From the NCBI RefSeq assembly GCF_020164785.1, contig NZ_JAIUGX010000002.1, positions 62,001 to 126,000 on the forward strand: a stretch of DNA of 64,000 nt. Direction: 5' to 3'. Below, in pieces: positions 34,334 through 43,329 of this stretch. The first letter of the stretch is position 1. Each line of letters starts with the position of its first letter. The notes under the pieces were generated by a model that was given only the letters and a program-made list of their open reading frames with translations, ran no database searches and had not been told where the DNA came from. Made by a program: the position numbers and the translations under genes. Source of the stretch: Mesorhizobium sp. ES1-1 (GTDB taxonomy: Bacteria > Pseudomonadota > Alphaproteobacteria > Rhizobiales > Rhizobiaceae).

Positions 34334-35239
34334 ATGACCATCGCCCTCACGCACCTTCAGCGGCTTGAAGCCGAGTCCATTCATATTTTTCGCGAGGTCG
34401 CGGCCGTTTTTGCCAAGCCGGTCATGCTCTATTCCGTGGGCAAGGATTCCTCGGTGCTGATGCATCTGGCGATGAAGGCGTTTTATCCTGCCAAGCCGCC
34501 CTTCCCATTTCTTCACGTCGACACAACCTGGAAATTCCGCGAGATGATCGCCTTTCGCGATCAGATGGCGCAAAGGCTCGGCTTCGACCTGCTGGTGCAT
34601 GTCAACGAAGATGGCGTGCGCGACAACATCAATCCGTTCGACCATGGCTCGAATACCCATACGCATGTGATGAAGACCGTGGCGCTTCGCCAGGCGCTAG
34701 ACAAATATGGCTTCGACGCGGCCTTCGGCGGCGCGCGTCGCGATGAAGAGAAATCGCGCGCAAAGGAGCGCATCTTCTCTTTCCGCAATGCGCAGCATGT
34801 ATGGGACCCGAAGAACCAGCGGCCCGAAATGTGGAAGATTTTCAACACCCGGGTCTCTTCGGGAGAATCTATCCGCGTCTTCCCGCTGTCGAATTGGACC
34901 GAACTCGATATCTGGCAGTACATCTTGCAGGAAGATATCCCGATCGTGCCGCTTTATTTCGCCAAGCAGCGGCCGGTCGTTGAGCGCGACGGCATGCTGA
35001 TCCTTAGGGATGACGAACGCATGAAGCTGCGGCCCGGCGAAACCGTCGAGAACCGGCTTGTGCGTTTCCGCACACTGGGTTGCTATCCCCTGACCGGGGC
35101 GATCGAGTCGGACGCCGACACGCTGGAAGCCATCGTCGGCGAAATGTTGACCGCACGCACGTCGGAGCGGCAAGGTCGCCTGATCGACCGCGATGAATCC
35201 GGCTCGATGGAAAAAAAGAAGCGCGAGGGATATTTTTGA
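34334..35239 (+). CDS. cysD: Sulfate adenylyltransferase subunit 2, CysD (NodP-like)
   Basis: The 301-residue PP-loop ATP pyrophosphatase has [18 protein letters not shown] at the N-terminus, the PP-loop [16 protein letters not shown] at about residues 34-49, and the conserved [15 protein letters not shown] and [12 protein letters not shown] segments. With CysN it makes adenosine 5'-phosphosulfate from ATP and sulfate. The start at 34334 matches the usual CysD N-terminus; an upstream GTG at 34271 adds 21 unlikely residues. The stop overlaps the cysNC start. Rhizobial NodP is a close relative, but no other nodulation gene is nearby, so the housekeeping form is favoured. Confidence 0.94.
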   Translation: MTIALTHLQRLEAESIHIFREVAAVFAKPVMLYSVGKDSSVLMHLAMKAFYPAKPPFPFLHVDTTWKFREMIAFRDQMAQRLGFDLLVHVNEDGVRDNINPFDHGSNTHTHVMKTVALRQALDKYGFDAAFGGARRDEEKSRAKERIFSFRNAQHVWDPKNQRPEMWKIFNTRVSSGESIRVFPLSNWTELDIWQYILQEDIPIVPLYFAKQRPVVERDGMLILRDDERMKLRPGETVENRLVRFRTLGCYPLTGAIESDADTLEAIVGEMLTARTSERQGRLIDRDESGSMEKKKREGYF

Positions 35240-37179
35240 CCATGCGCCACATCATGGCGAAGACCCTGGCGCCGACCGATGGCGTCCGCGACTATCTGGC
35301 GGCGCAGGAACGGAAGTCGCTGCTGCGCTTCCTGACCTGCGGTTCCGTAGACGACGGCAAATCGACGCTAATCGGGCGCCTGCTGTCCGATACCAAGCAG
35401 ATCTTCGAGGACCAACTCGCCGCACTCGAGCGTGACTCGCGCAAGCACGGCACGACCGGTGATGACATCGATTTCGCACTTCTGGTCGACGGCCTCGAGG
35501 CCGAGCGCGAGCAAGGCATCACCATCGACGTCGCTTATCGGTTCTTCGCCACGCCGAAGCGCAAATTCATCGTAGCCGACACGCCCGGCCATGAGCAGTA
35601 CACGCGCAACATGGCGACCGGCGCCTCAACCGCCGATCTGGCGATCGTGCTGATCGATGCCCGACAGGGAGTGTTGCGCCAGACCAGGCGCCATTCGATC
35701 ATCGCCTCGCTGCTCGGCATCCGCAATATCGTGCTGGCCGTCAACAAGATCGATCTCGTCGATTTCGACAAGGCGGTCTTCGACCGTATCGTTGAAGAGT
35801 ACGGGCAGTTCTCGCGCGACCTCGGTTTCCAGACCATTGTGCCGATCCCTATGTCCGCCCGGTACGGCGACAACGTCACCAGCCGTTCGGGCAGTATGGG
35901 ATGGTATTCCGGACCGACGCTGATTGAGCACCTCGAAACCGTTTCGGTCGACGAGGCGATGGTCGAGATGCCGTTCCGTTTCCCGGTCCAGTATGTCAAT
36001 CGCCCCAATCTCGACTTTCGCGGCTTCGCCGGCACGATCGCATCCGGCTCCATCGCGCCCGGCGATGAGGTTGTCGTCGCCAAGTCAGGCAAGTCCTCGC
36101 ACGTCAAGCGGATTGTCGCCCATGGCGGCGATCTCTCCCAGGCGGTAGCCGGCCAGGCCGTAACGCTGGTGCTCGACGATGAGGTCGAGATTTCCAGGGG
36201 CAACATGCTGGTGTCGCCGGCGGCGCGGCCGCAGGTCGCCGACCAATTCGCCGCCAACATCGTCTGGTTCGACGAACACGCGCTGTTGCCCGGCCGATCC
36301 TACATACTGCGGACCGAGACCGACCAAAGCAGCGCCACCATCACCGACCTGAAATACCGCATCAATGTCAATGATTTCGCGCACGAAGCGGCCAAGTCGC
36401 TTGAGATGAACGAAGTCGGCATCTGCAACATCTCGACGCGCACACCAATCGCCTTCGATCCCTTCGCCGAGAACCGCACCACCGGCGCCTTCATCCTGAT
36501 CGACCGCGTCACCAACGCCACGGTCGGCGCCGGCATGATCTTGCATCCGCTGCGCCGAGCCGAGAACATCCATTGGCAATCGCTCGACGTCGGCAAGCGC
36601 GTGCGCGCCGAGATGAAGAACCAGCGGCCGGCGATATTCTGGTTCACCGGCCTGTCAGGCTCGGGCAAGTCGACCATCGCCAATCTGTTCGAGAAGAAGC
36701 TGTTCGCCACCGGCCGGCATACCTATATCCTGGATGGCGACAATGTTCGTCACGGTCTCAATCGCGACCTGGGGTTCACCGATGCCGATCGTGTCGAGAA
36801 CATCCGCCGGGTCGCGGAAGTGGCGCGCTTGATGGCCGATGCGGGGCTCATCGTCATCGTTTCGTTCATTTCGCCGTTTGCCGCCGAGCGCCGCATGGCC
36901 CGCGAACTGATGGCCGAAGGCGAGTTCGTTGAGGTGTTTGTCGACACGCCCTTCGAAGAGTGCGCCCGTCGCGATCCCAAGGGCCTCTACGCCCGGGCCT
37001 TGAACGGCGAGATCAAGAACTTCACCGGGGTCGATTCCCCCTATGAGGCGCCGGAAAACCCTGAGATCCATCTAAAAACGCTCGGCAAATCCGCCGAGGA
37101 GATGGTGGACGCCCTGGAACATTGGCTGAACGAGCGCGACATTGCCGAGGACCAATATGACAATGGCGGCGGCATCTGA
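35236..37179 (+). CDS. cysNC: Bifunctional sulfate adenylyltransferase subunit 1 / APS kinase, CysNC (NodQ-like)
   Basis: This 647-residue fusion has a translation-factor-type GTPase in residues about 28-440, with G1 GSVDDGKST at 36-44, [11 protein letters not shown] and NKIDL. An APS kinase follows in about 465-640, with P-loop GLSGSGKST near 472-480 and [18 protein letters not shown] hydrolysis drives APS formation, and the kinase half makes PAPS. Fusion of CysN with CysC is the usual state in rhizobia. TTG at 35236 overlaps the cysD stop (TTGA) and has GAGGGA five bases upstream; ATG at 35242 is an alternative with poorer spacing. Confidence 0.95.
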   Translation: MTMRHIMAKTLAPTDGVRDYLAAQERKSLLRFLTCGSVDDGKSTLIGRLLSDTKQIFEDQLAALERDSRKHGTTGDDIDFALLVDGLEAEREQGITIDVAYRFFATPKRKFIVADTPGHEQYTRNMATGASTADLAIVLIDARQGVLRQTRRHSIIASLLGIRNIVLAVNKIDLVDFDKAVFDRIVEEYGQFSRDLGFQTIVPIPMSARYGDNVTSRSGSMGWYSGPTLIEHLETVSVDEAMVEMPFRFPVQYVNRPNLDFRGFAGTIASGSIAPGDEVVVAKSGKSSHVKRIVAHGGDLSQAVAGQAVTLVLDDEVEISRGNMLVSPAARPQVADQFAANIVWFDEHALLPGRSYILRTETDQSSATITDLKYRINVNDFAHEAAKSLEMNEVGICNISTRTPIAFDPFAENRTTGAFILIDRVTNATVGAGMILHPLRRAENIHWQSLDVGKRVRAEMKNQRPAIFWFTGLSGSGKSTIANLFEKKLFATGRHTYILDGDNVRHGLNRDLGFTDADRVENIRRVAEVARLMADAGLIVIVSFISPFAAERRMARELMAEGEFVEVFVDTPFEECARRDPKGLYARALNGEIKNFTGVDSPYEAPENPEIHLKTLGKSAEEMVDALEHWLNERDIAEDQYDNGGGI

Positions 37180-37978
37180 CGACGCTCGGATTCTGGACAC
37201 TTTCGAGCGGCTTGCCCTGGAGGCCGGACGCGAGGTCATGCGTGTGTTCCACGCCGGCTGCGCCGTCGACCGGAAGTCCGACTCCTCCCCGGTGACCGAG
37301 GCGGACCGCGAGGCTGAGAAGATCATTCTCACAGGCCTGCGCGCCGCATTTCCAAATATTCCTTGCGTGGCCGAGGAGGAAGCATCCGCCGGGGTCGTGC
37401 CGCCGGATCTGGACGGCGCCTTCTTTCTCATCGACCCGCTCGACGGCACCAAGGAGTTCGTCAACCGTCGGACCGACTTTACCGTCAACATAGCCCTTGT
37501 GCGCCATGGAGTGCCGGAGGTCGGCGTGGTCTTCGCGCCCTGTATCGGCCGGTTTTTCTCCGGCCGGCCGGGCAGGGCGGAATCTCTTGAAATCAGCGGT
37601 GACTACCAGATCATCGGGCGGCGTTCGGTCTCCGTGAGGACTGCCGCCGCACCCCTCGCTGTGGTCGCCAGCCGCTCGCACAACACGCCCGAAACCGAAG
37701 CCTATATCAGCAGCCTCGGTGCTGCCGAAATCGTCTCGGTCGGCTCGTCGTTGAAGTTCTGTCTTGTGGCCGGCGCCGAGGCGGATGTCTACCCGCGTTT
37801 CGGCCGCACCATGGAGTGGGATACGGCGGCGGGCGACGCGGTTCTGCGCGCCGCCGGTGGTATGACCCGCACCCTGGACGGCAAGCCCTTGGCCTATGGC
37901 AAGCGCGGACAAAGCGACGACGAGGACTTCGCCAATCCGCATTTTATCGCCAAAGGAAGGGCAGGGCCGGACCAGTAG
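37157..37978 (+). CDS. cysQ: 3'(2'),5'-bisphosphate nucleotidase CysQ
   Basis: This 273-residue inositol-monophosphatase-fold enzyme has the metal motifs [15 protein letters not shown] at 72-75, [10 protein letters not shown] at 93-102 and [10 protein letters not shown] near the C-terminus. CysQ hydrolyses 3'-phosphoadenosine 5'-phosphate and controls PAPS levels, which fits its place after cysNC. The ATG at 37157 has GAGG five bases upstream and overlaps cysNC by 23 bases. It converges on the next gene with only 15 bases between stops. Confidence 0.93.
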   Translation: MTMAAASDDARILDTFERLALEAGREVMRVFHAGCAVDRKSDSSPVTEADREAEKIILTGLRAAFPNIPCVAEEEASAGVVPPDLDGAFFLIDPLDGTKEFVNRRTDFTVNIALVRHGVPEVGVVFAPCIGRFFSGRPGRAESLEISGDYQIIGRRSVSVRTAAAPLAVVASRSHNTPETEAYISSLGAAEIVSVGSSLKFCLVAGAEADVYPRFGRTMEWDTAAGDAVLRAAGGMTRTLDGKPLAYGKRGQSDDEDFANPHFIAKGRAGPDQ

Positions 37979-37993
37979 GGGCCGGCCAACCCA

Positions 37994-39136
37994 TTACTCG
38001 GCGGCGGTTTGCGTCGAATTCGAGCCGATATAGTTCCGGATCGTCTCCATGACACGGTCCTGGTCGGCTTCGCTCAGATAGGGATGCATGGGCAGGCACA
38101 GGATCCGGTTCGGCAGTTCCTCCGCAACGGCGAGGCCGGTCGGCGTGCGCGGGTAGTCGCGGTAGGCGAGCTGGGCATGCAGCGGCTTGACGTAGTAGAT
38201 GACCGACGCGATACCCTTTTCGGTGAGATGGGCTTTCAGCCCGTCGCGCTTCGGCGTCTCGATTGCGTATTGCGCCCAGGCGGAACGGCTGCCCTGCAAA
38301 TTGCGGGCCGCCGTGACGATATCGCCGAGCCCTTCGGCATAGCGGTTTGCAACAGCCTGACGCGCGATCATCTCGTCCTCGAGGATCGCCAGCTTCTCGA
38401 TCAGGATTGCCGCCTGTATCGTATCGAGGCGCGAATTGATGCCGACCCGGACATTGTCGTATTGCGTTTCGCCCTTGCCGTGGAAGGCGAATGACCGCAG
38501 TTGTTCGGCCAGTGCGTCGTCATTGGTGAACATGGCGCCGCCATCGCCATAGCAGCCAAGCGGCTTTGCCGGATAGAAGCTGGTCGAGCCGACATGGCCG
38601 AATGAGCCGCACATCTTGCCATCGGCCGATCCGCCCATCGACTGGGCGGCGTCCTCGATCACCATCAGTCGTTCCCGCTCGGCGATCGCCATGAGCGAAT
38701 CATAGTCGGCGGCAAGCCCGAACAGGTCGACGGGAATGATCGCCTTCGGCTTCAGCCGGCCTTCCTTCTTGATCATGGCGATGGCCGCCTCGAGGCTGGC
38801 GATGTCGATGTTGTAGGTCACCGGATCGACATCGACGAACACCGGCTCGGCCTTGGCCAGGGCCACCACTTCGGCGGTGGCAGCGAAGGTGAAGCTCGGC
38901 ACGAACACGGCGTCACCGGGGCCGATGCCAGCCGCAAACAGCGGCAGCAGCAGTGCATCGGTTCCGTTGGCGCAGGCAACGACATGTTTGGTGCCGACAT
39001 AGGCGGCGAGCTTGTTCTCGAACTCGGTGACCTGCGGACCGAGTATGTAGCGGCCTTCTTCGACGACGCGGTCGATGGCCGACTTCAGCCGATCGCGGAT
39101 ACGTTCGCGCTGTGCGCCAAGATCGATGAATTGCAT
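37994..39136 (-). CDS. DegT/DnrJ/EryC1/StrS sugar aminotransferase (WbpE-like, second copy)
   Basis: The 380-residue PLP enzyme has its Schiff-base lysine in TSFYPAKPLGCYGDGG and the cofactor aspartate in MVIEDAAQSMGG. It is of the WbpE/WlbC form, like the enzyme at 9652, and opens with the same FIDL-xxQ pattern. It probably aminates a 3-keto UDP-sugar, but no dehydrogenase or acetyltransferase partner is adjacent. GAGG lies five bases upstream of the ATG. It is transcribed towards cysQ and separated from frcK by 263 bases in which I see no gene. Codon use is typical of the genome, unlike the low-G+C copy in the polysaccharide core. Confidence 0.85.
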   Translation of the reverse strand: MQFIDLGAQRERIRDRLKSAIDRVVEEGRYILGPQVTEFENKLAAYVGTKHVVACANGTDALLLPLFAAGIGPGDAVFVPSFTFAATAEVVALAKAEPVFVDVDPVTYNIDIASLEAAIAMIKKEGRLKPKAIIPVDLFGLAADYDSLMAIAERERLMVIEDAAQSMGGSADGKMCGSFGHVGSTSFYPAKPLGCYGDGGAMFTNDDALAEQLRSFAFHGKGETQYDNVRVGINSRLDTIQAAILIEKLAILEDEMIARQAVANRYAEGLGDIVTAARNLQGSRSAWAQYAIETPKRDGLKAHLTEKGIASVIYYVKPLHAQLAYRDYPRTPTGLAVAEELPNRILCLPMHPYLSEADQDRVMETIRNYIGSNSTQTAAE

Positions 39137-39399
39137 GTCGGCCTCGAAGGTTTGACCAGATAGGGTGGTTTAGCCAGATAGTGGTCCGCTGGTACCAGAG
39201 TTGCGCGTGCCGAGAAAGTCGCAGGGCCAGCGCCGTTGATCGCCATCATGGCATGGTCTGTTACCGATCAGTCTGGCGCGCCTCGCCGAGGTGCCGGAAA
39301 TCCGGGCTCAGTCGCGCATCATTCCGCACTTTAGGTCTCCCGGCGTGAGCCTGCGAAACATAAAGTGATCAACCCACTCAGCTTATGTTGACGCCTGGT

Positions 39400-40323
39400 T
39401 CAGGCGATCTCGTGCCGCCAGGGCGGGTTGGCGCCGGCTCGCGAAACCGTCACCGCCGCGGCCTTGGCGCCTAGCGTCAGCGCCTTGCGGATGGCATCCT
39501 GGGAAAGCCCGCCGATAGCCGCCTTGGTCAGCAAGCCTTGTTCATGCAGCGATGCGAGTATACCCGCGTTGAACGTATCGCCGGCGCCAACCGTGTCGAC
39601 CACTTCGACCTGGTCGGGCATGACTGTCACGGCATGGTGCTTGCTGTAGCCGACCGCGCCCTCGCTTCCGTGCGTGACAACGATCAGCTTTGGCCCGCGA
39701 TCGAGCCAGTTACGGATGACGTCCTCGTGGGTGCCCGCTTCGCCGAACCAGAGCAGGTCTTCGTCCGACAGCTTCACGATATCCGCCATTGCCATCAGCG
39801 TGCGGATACGCCTGAGATGCCTTGCCTTGTCCGGGATGAAGTTCGGCCGGATATTGGGGTCGAGCATCATGACGCGCTTTTCGTGCTCGCGCTTCATGAA
39901 CGCCTCATAGGCACTTCCGGCCGGTTCCGAGATCAGGCTGATGGCGCCAAACAGCATGGCATCGATCTCGTCGCCAAGCTCCGGCAGGTCGTCGGTGGTG
40001 AGTAAGCGTCCGGCGGTGTTCTCGTCATAGAATGTGTAGGTCGCCTGGCCGTTATCCAGTCGCACGAAGGCAAGCGTAGTCGGCTGCGAAGAGGTGTGCG
40101 CGTAAGTGGAGCTGACCTTGCTGGCCCCAAGCGCGTCCCGCAACTCGCCGCCGAACAGGTCCGACGACAGGCCGGAAAAGAAGCTCGCCGGTGCCCCCAG
40201 GCGGCCGAGCGCGATCGCCGTGTTGAAGACCGCGCCCCCGACATACGGCGCAAAGGCCGGCTCGCCATTGGTCGTCGTGCGCGGCAGCATGTCGATGAGG
40301 GCCTCGCCGCAGCAAAGGATCAT
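39400..40323 (-). CDS. frcK: Fructokinase, PfkB family (FrcK-like)
   Basis: This ribokinase/PfkB-family sugar kinase of 307 residues has the N-terminal GEALIDMLP and GGAVFNTAIALGRLG substrate-side motifs, and the C-terminal signature VVDTVGAGDTFNAG with the catalytic aspartate. It should phosphorylate the sugar imported by the FrcBCA transporter. Its ATG overlaps the stop of the mutarotase gene (ATGA), so the two are coupled. In Sinorhizobium frcK lies next to frcBCA; here it sits in the divergent arm of the locus. Confidence 0.87.
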   Translation of the reverse strand: MILCCGEALIDMLPRTTTNGEPAFAPYVGGAVFNTAIALGRLGAPASFFSGLSSDLFGGELRDALGASKVSSTYAHTSSQPTTLAFVRLDNGQATYTFYDENTAGRLLTTDDLPELGDEIDAMLFGAISLISEPAGSAYEAFMKREHEKRVMMLDPNIRPNFIPDKARHLRRIRTLMAMADIVKLSDEDLLWFGEAGTHEDVIRNWLDRGPKLIVVTHGSEGAVGYSKHHAVTVMPDQVEVVDTVGAGDTFNAGILASLHEQGLLTKAAIGGLSQDAIRKALTLGAKAAAVTVSRAGANPPWRHEIA

Positions 40324-40766
40324 GGCTTCCTGGTCTCCGGCGGATGGATCACGCCCTTGCGGATGATGATGTTGGCGTAGAGCCTGGGCTCGCTAGTCGC
40401 GACGATGGCAAACGCCGATTTGACTCGTGCATAGAAGTCTGCGCCGGCCAGCGCAACCACCCTGCGTCTTGGCGCGCGTCTGGCGCAGATCGCCTCGATC
40501 TCATGGTGGACGGGATCGGCAAGCGAGGGATCGCCTTTCACCGACGCGCGAAACAGAGCCTCCGGGACGGTCTCGTCCACAGGCAGGATGCTCAAAACCG
40601 CATCGAGCATAGGAATGAGGTCGTGACCATCGGCGCGCACCAGCCGGGCCGCCTGGTTCTCGGCCGGATAATTTCCATCGACGAGGGCGATTTCGTCGCC
40701 ATGACCCATGGCGCGCAGGATCGCCAGAAGCTCTGGACCGAGCAGGGACGGGATTCCGATCAACAT
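40320..40766 (-). CDS. RbsD/FucU-family sugar mutarotase
   Basis: The 148-residue protein begins MLIGIPSLLGPELLAILRAMGHGDEIALVDGN in the full translation; the GHGDEI motif carries the conserved histidine and acidic residue of the RbsD/FucU fold. These enzymes interconvert anomers or ring forms of sugars such as L-fucose and D-ribose. Here, between a ROK regulator and a fructokinase, the likely substrate is the hexose imported by FrcBCA. It starts directly after the regulator's stop and overlaps frcK. Confidence 0.87.
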   Translation of the reverse strand: MLIGIPSLLGPELLAILRAMGHGDEIALVDGNYPAENQAARLVRADGHDLIPMLDAVLSILPVDETVPEALFRASVKGDPSLADPVHHEIEAICARRAPRRRVVALAGADFYARVKSAFAIVATSEPRLYANIIIRKGVIHPPETRKP

Positions 40767-42017
40767 TCAGGTGCTCCTGGAAATGGTCGTCGAGCCGATC
40801 AGAAAACGTTCGGATAGTGGCAGGCTGGCACCGCCGAGAGCGCGGGCATGAATACCGACGCTGCCCTCGCGAACGGTCGGCAGTTTGAGGCCCTCCACGT
40901 CGATCCTGGCAATGGCGTCGCTGATGCCATTAACGAGACGGCCGCGCACCGCCGTCGGCATCCATCCGTCGATCACCGCGGCTTCAAAATCGATGACCGA
41001 TGATGCCGCGACGATGGCATAGGCCAGCGCTTTCGCGGCACTCGCGATCCAGTCGTCGAGTTCGGGGCCGATGTCGCCCCAGTCGTCCGGCGACGTCCAC
41101 AGATGCGAGGCCTCGATGCCACGCGCGTTGAGCGCCTTTTCGAGCATGGCGATGGAGGCAACATCGATCAATTGGGTCGGCTTTCCATCCGGGCCGGGCA
41201 CCGGCATGGAACCGAGCGCGCCGGCATTGCCGGTTGGCCCGCCAAACAGGCGGCCATTCAGCACGATCCCGCCGCCGGCGAAGGCGCCGATGTAGAAATA
41301 CACAAAATCACGCGCCGCGCCTGCCTGGCCGAAGACGAGTTCGGCGCCGCAGGCCGATGTCGCATCGTTCTGCAGGTAGACCGGAAACTCGCACTTTGCC
41401 TGTATCTCGGCGCGGATGTCCCGACGGCGCCATTCATCCATGACGTCGCGCGGCGCGCCGGCGGTATCGGCCCAGTTCCACAATTCAAACGGCATAGCGA
41501 TACCAACGCCGGCGATGCGCTTGTCCTGCAAGGGCGTCAGTTCGCTACGCATTTGCCGCATGCCGTTGGTGACGAATTCCACGGTCTCTCGCGGCGCCGG
41601 GTAGCGGTAGGAATGTTGCAGCATCGAGCGCACATTGCCCAGGAAATCGATCAGCACGAGTTCGGCGCTGCGACGCCCGATCTTGAGGCCGATGAAGAAG
41701 GCGCCTTCGGGGTTGAGCGCCATTGGGATCGAAGGCTGGCCGATCTTGCCGCGCAAAGGTGCCTGGCGCAGCAACAAGCTTTCTTCTTCGAGCTCGCGCA
41801 TGATGACCGAGACGGTCTGTGCCGAAAGCCCGGTCATGCGGGCAATGTCGGATTTCGCTAGGCTGCCATGCTGTCGCACGAGGGATAGCACCAACCGCTC
41901 ATTGTGGTCGCGCATGCCGCTCTGGTTGGTGCCGCGGTGAATTAGGCTGTCATTCGCTTCGGGCGAACCGTGCCTCGCAATGGCGGTTTCCACCCTGCTT
42001 TTCCTCCCGTCTTTCAC
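40767..42017 (-). CDS. ROK-family transcriptional regulator of the frc genes
   Basis: This 416-residue protein has an N-terminal winged helix-turn-helix (about 36-95: RDHNERLVLSLVRQHG, SLAKSDIARMTGLSAQTVSVI) followed by a ROK domain (GVGIAMPFELW, YFYIGAFAGGGIVLNG, GNAGALGSMP). Such proteins usually repress uptake operons and release DNA on sugar binding. The zinc-binding cysteine cluster of NagC/Mlc is not apparent. The GTG at 42017 gives the listed start; it has a weak ribosome site and the first 30 residues are not family-like, so a later start is possible. It lies 36 bases from an inverted repeat in the divergent promoter region, which is its probable operator. Confidence 0.88.
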   Translation of the reverse strand: MKDGRKSRVETAIARHGSPEANDSLIHRGTNQSGMRDHNERLVLSLVRQHGSLAKSDIARMTGLSAQTVSVIMRELEEESLLLRQAPLRGKIGQPSIPMALNPEGAFFIGLKIGRRSAELVLIDFLGNVRSMLQHSYRYPAPRETVEFVTNGMRQMRSELTPLQDKRIAGVGIAMPFELWNWADTAGAPRDVMDEWRRRDIRAEIQAKCEFPVYLQNDATSACGAELVFGQAGAARDFVYFYIGAFAGGGIVLNGRLFGGPTGNAGALGSMPVPGPDGKPTQLIDVASIAMLEKALNARGIEASHLWTSPDDWGDIGPELDDWIASAAKALAYAIVAASSVIDFEAAVIDGWMPTAVRGRLVNGISDAIARIDVEGLKLPTVREGSVGIHARALGGASLPLSERFLIGSTTISRST

Positions 42018-42053
42018 TTAATTCTTTTCGTCAGAATGGGAGAAGGGGCCTAC

Positions 42054-42093
42054 GCTGTCAATAATAAATAAGAGTGATTTAATTATTGACAGC
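42054..42093. promoter_or_regulatory. Inverted-repeat operator between ROK regulator and frcB
   Basis: Perfect 12-base arms GCTGTCAATAAT (42054-42065) and ATTATTGACAGC (42082-42093) flank a 16-base A/T-rich centre. Each arm contains TTGACA pointing outward: right arm + strand 42086-42091, left arm - strand 42061-42056. Thus both divergent -35 boxes would be covered by a protein bound here. A/T-rich palindromes of this kind are typical ROK-family targets; binding by the adjacent regulator is inferred. Confidence 0.65.
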
Positions 42094-42112
42094 AGCGCCG
42101 CCGTGGTATCTT
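42086..42112 (+). promoter_or_regulatory. Candidate sigma-70 promoter for frcBCA
   Basis: A perfect -35 TTGACA at 42086-42091 is followed by TATCTT at 42107-42112, with a 15-base spacer, slightly short. It lies 90 bases before the frcB start. The facing candidate for the regulator operon has TTGACA at 42061-42056 and a poor -10 (CATTCT, 42038-42033). Confidence 0.45.
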
Positions 42113-42201
42113 TTGAGATGGCGTCCATACTGGGAGAGCTTTGATGGATGCGCTGCGGATGACGGTTGGCCGGCATCCAGAATGGTCACTGGGAGGAAGA
42201 C

Positions 42202-43230
42202 ATGGGTAAGTTGAATATTGTGAAGGCGGCCGTTGCCGGTCTTGCCTTTTATGGCGCGATGGCCTCGGTCTCGCACGCGGCCGATATCGTCGGCCTGATC
42301 ACCAAGACCGAGGGCAATCCGTTTTTCGTCAAGATGCGCGAGGGCGCGCAGGCCAAGGCGAAGGAACTCGGTCTTACCCTGCAAACCTTCGCGGGCAAGT
42401 TCGATGGCGACAATGACAGCCAGGTCGCGGCGATCGAGAATTTGATCTCGGCTGGCGCCAAGGGCTTTGCCATCGTGCCGAGCGATTCCAGCGCTATCGT
42501 GCCGACGATCAAGAAGGCGCGCGATGCCGGCCTGCTGGTCATCGTGCTCGACACGCCGCTCGATCCCATCGACGCGGCCGACGCTACGTTCGCGACCGAC
42601 AACTTCAAGGCAGGCGAGTTGATCGGGCAGTGGGCCAAGGGGACGCTGGGCGACAAGGCATCGAGCGCCAAGATTGCCTTCCTCGACCTCGCCACTAACC
42701 AGCCGACCGTCGACTATCTGCGTGACCAGGGCTTCATGAAAGGCTTCGGCATCGACATCAAGGATCCGAAGAAATATGGCGACGAGGCCGATGAGCGCAT
42801 CTGCGGGCATGAAATGACCGGCGGCGCCGAGGATGGCGGACGCACCGCCATGGAGACCCTGCTGCAGAAATGCCCGGACGTGAGCATCATGTACACGATC
42901 AATGAACCGGCGGCAGCGGGTGGCTACCAGGCGCTCAAGGCCGCCGGCAAAGACGATGGCTCGGTCCTGGTGGTGTCGATCGACGGCGGCTGCCCGGGGG
43001 TCAAGAACGTCGAGGCTGGCGTCATCGGCGCGACCTCGCAGCAATATCCGCTTAAGATGGCGGCAATGGCGATGGAAGCGATCGAGAAATTCGCCAAGAC
43101 GGGCGAAAAGCCGAAGCCCACCCCCGGCAAGGAATTCTTCGACACCGGTGCGACGCTGATCACCGACAAGCCGGTCAGCGGCGTGGAATCCATCGATACC
43201 AAGAAAGGCCTCGAACTCTGCTGGGGCTAA
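42202..43230 (+). CDS. frcB: Sugar ABC transporter periplasmic binding protein (FrcB-like)
   Basis: The 342-residue protein has a Sec signal (likely cut after A26 in SHA-AD) and a periplasmic-binding-protein-1/ribose-binding fold: [30 protein letters not shown], then [17 protein letters not shown] and VDYLRDQGF. It delivers fructose, or related hexoses and ribose in the characterised rhizobial system, to FrcC. The ATG at 42202 has GGAGGAAG upstream; the in-frame ATG at 42166 would spoil the signal peptide. The transporter type is carbohydrate-uptake-2. Confidence 0.9.
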   Translation: MGKLNIVKAAVAGLAFYGAMASVSHAADIVGLITKTEGNPFFVKMREGAQAKAKELGLTLQTFAGKFDGDNDSQVAAIENLISAGAKGFAIVPSDSSAIVPTIKKARDAGLLVIVLDTPLDPIDAADATFATDNFKAGELIGQWAKGTLGDKASSAKIAFLDLATNQPTVDYLRDQGFMKGFGIDIKDPKKYGDEADERICGHEMTGGAEDGGRTAMETLLQKCPDVSIMYTINEPAAAGGYQALKAAGKDDGSVLVVSIDGGCPGVKNVEAGVIGATSQQYPLKMAAMAMEAIEKFAKTGEKPKPTPGKEFFDTGATLITDKPVSGVESIDTKKGLELCWG

Positions 43231-43269
43231 CACCTTCCTAAGACCCGCAAGAAGGGCTTAGACTTCGAC

Positions 43270-43297
43270 GGAAAGGGCGGCCCAGGCCGCTCTTTCC
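43270..43297 (+). other. Strong intercistronic hairpin between frcB and frcC
   Basis: GGAAAGGGCGGCC (43270-43282) pairs with GGCCGCTCTTTCC (43285-43297) over the whole arm, with one G-U pair and a minimal loop. No U-tract follows. Hairpins at this position in ABC operons commonly shield the binding-protein mRNA from 3' decay and lower permease output. Confidence 0.75.
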
Positions 43298-43329
43298 AAC
43301 AACATGCGGTGCTTGGGAGGGGACTGGCA

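Noticed and set aside
33941..34666. A 241-codon - strand frame across the cysD upstream region
   Set aside because: Half of it is antisense to cysD, the composition is shadow-like, and no ribosome site or family motif is seen.
36141..36149. GGCGGTAGC inside cysNC
   Set aside because: It encodes conserved residues of the CysN domain mid-gene, with no operon start nearby; used as a control for the ops-like match at 3740.
34334..37179. nodPQ of a nodulation island
   Set aside because: CysD and CysNC are similar to NodP and NodQ, but cysQ follows and no nod gene or nod box was seen, so the housekeeping form is preferred.
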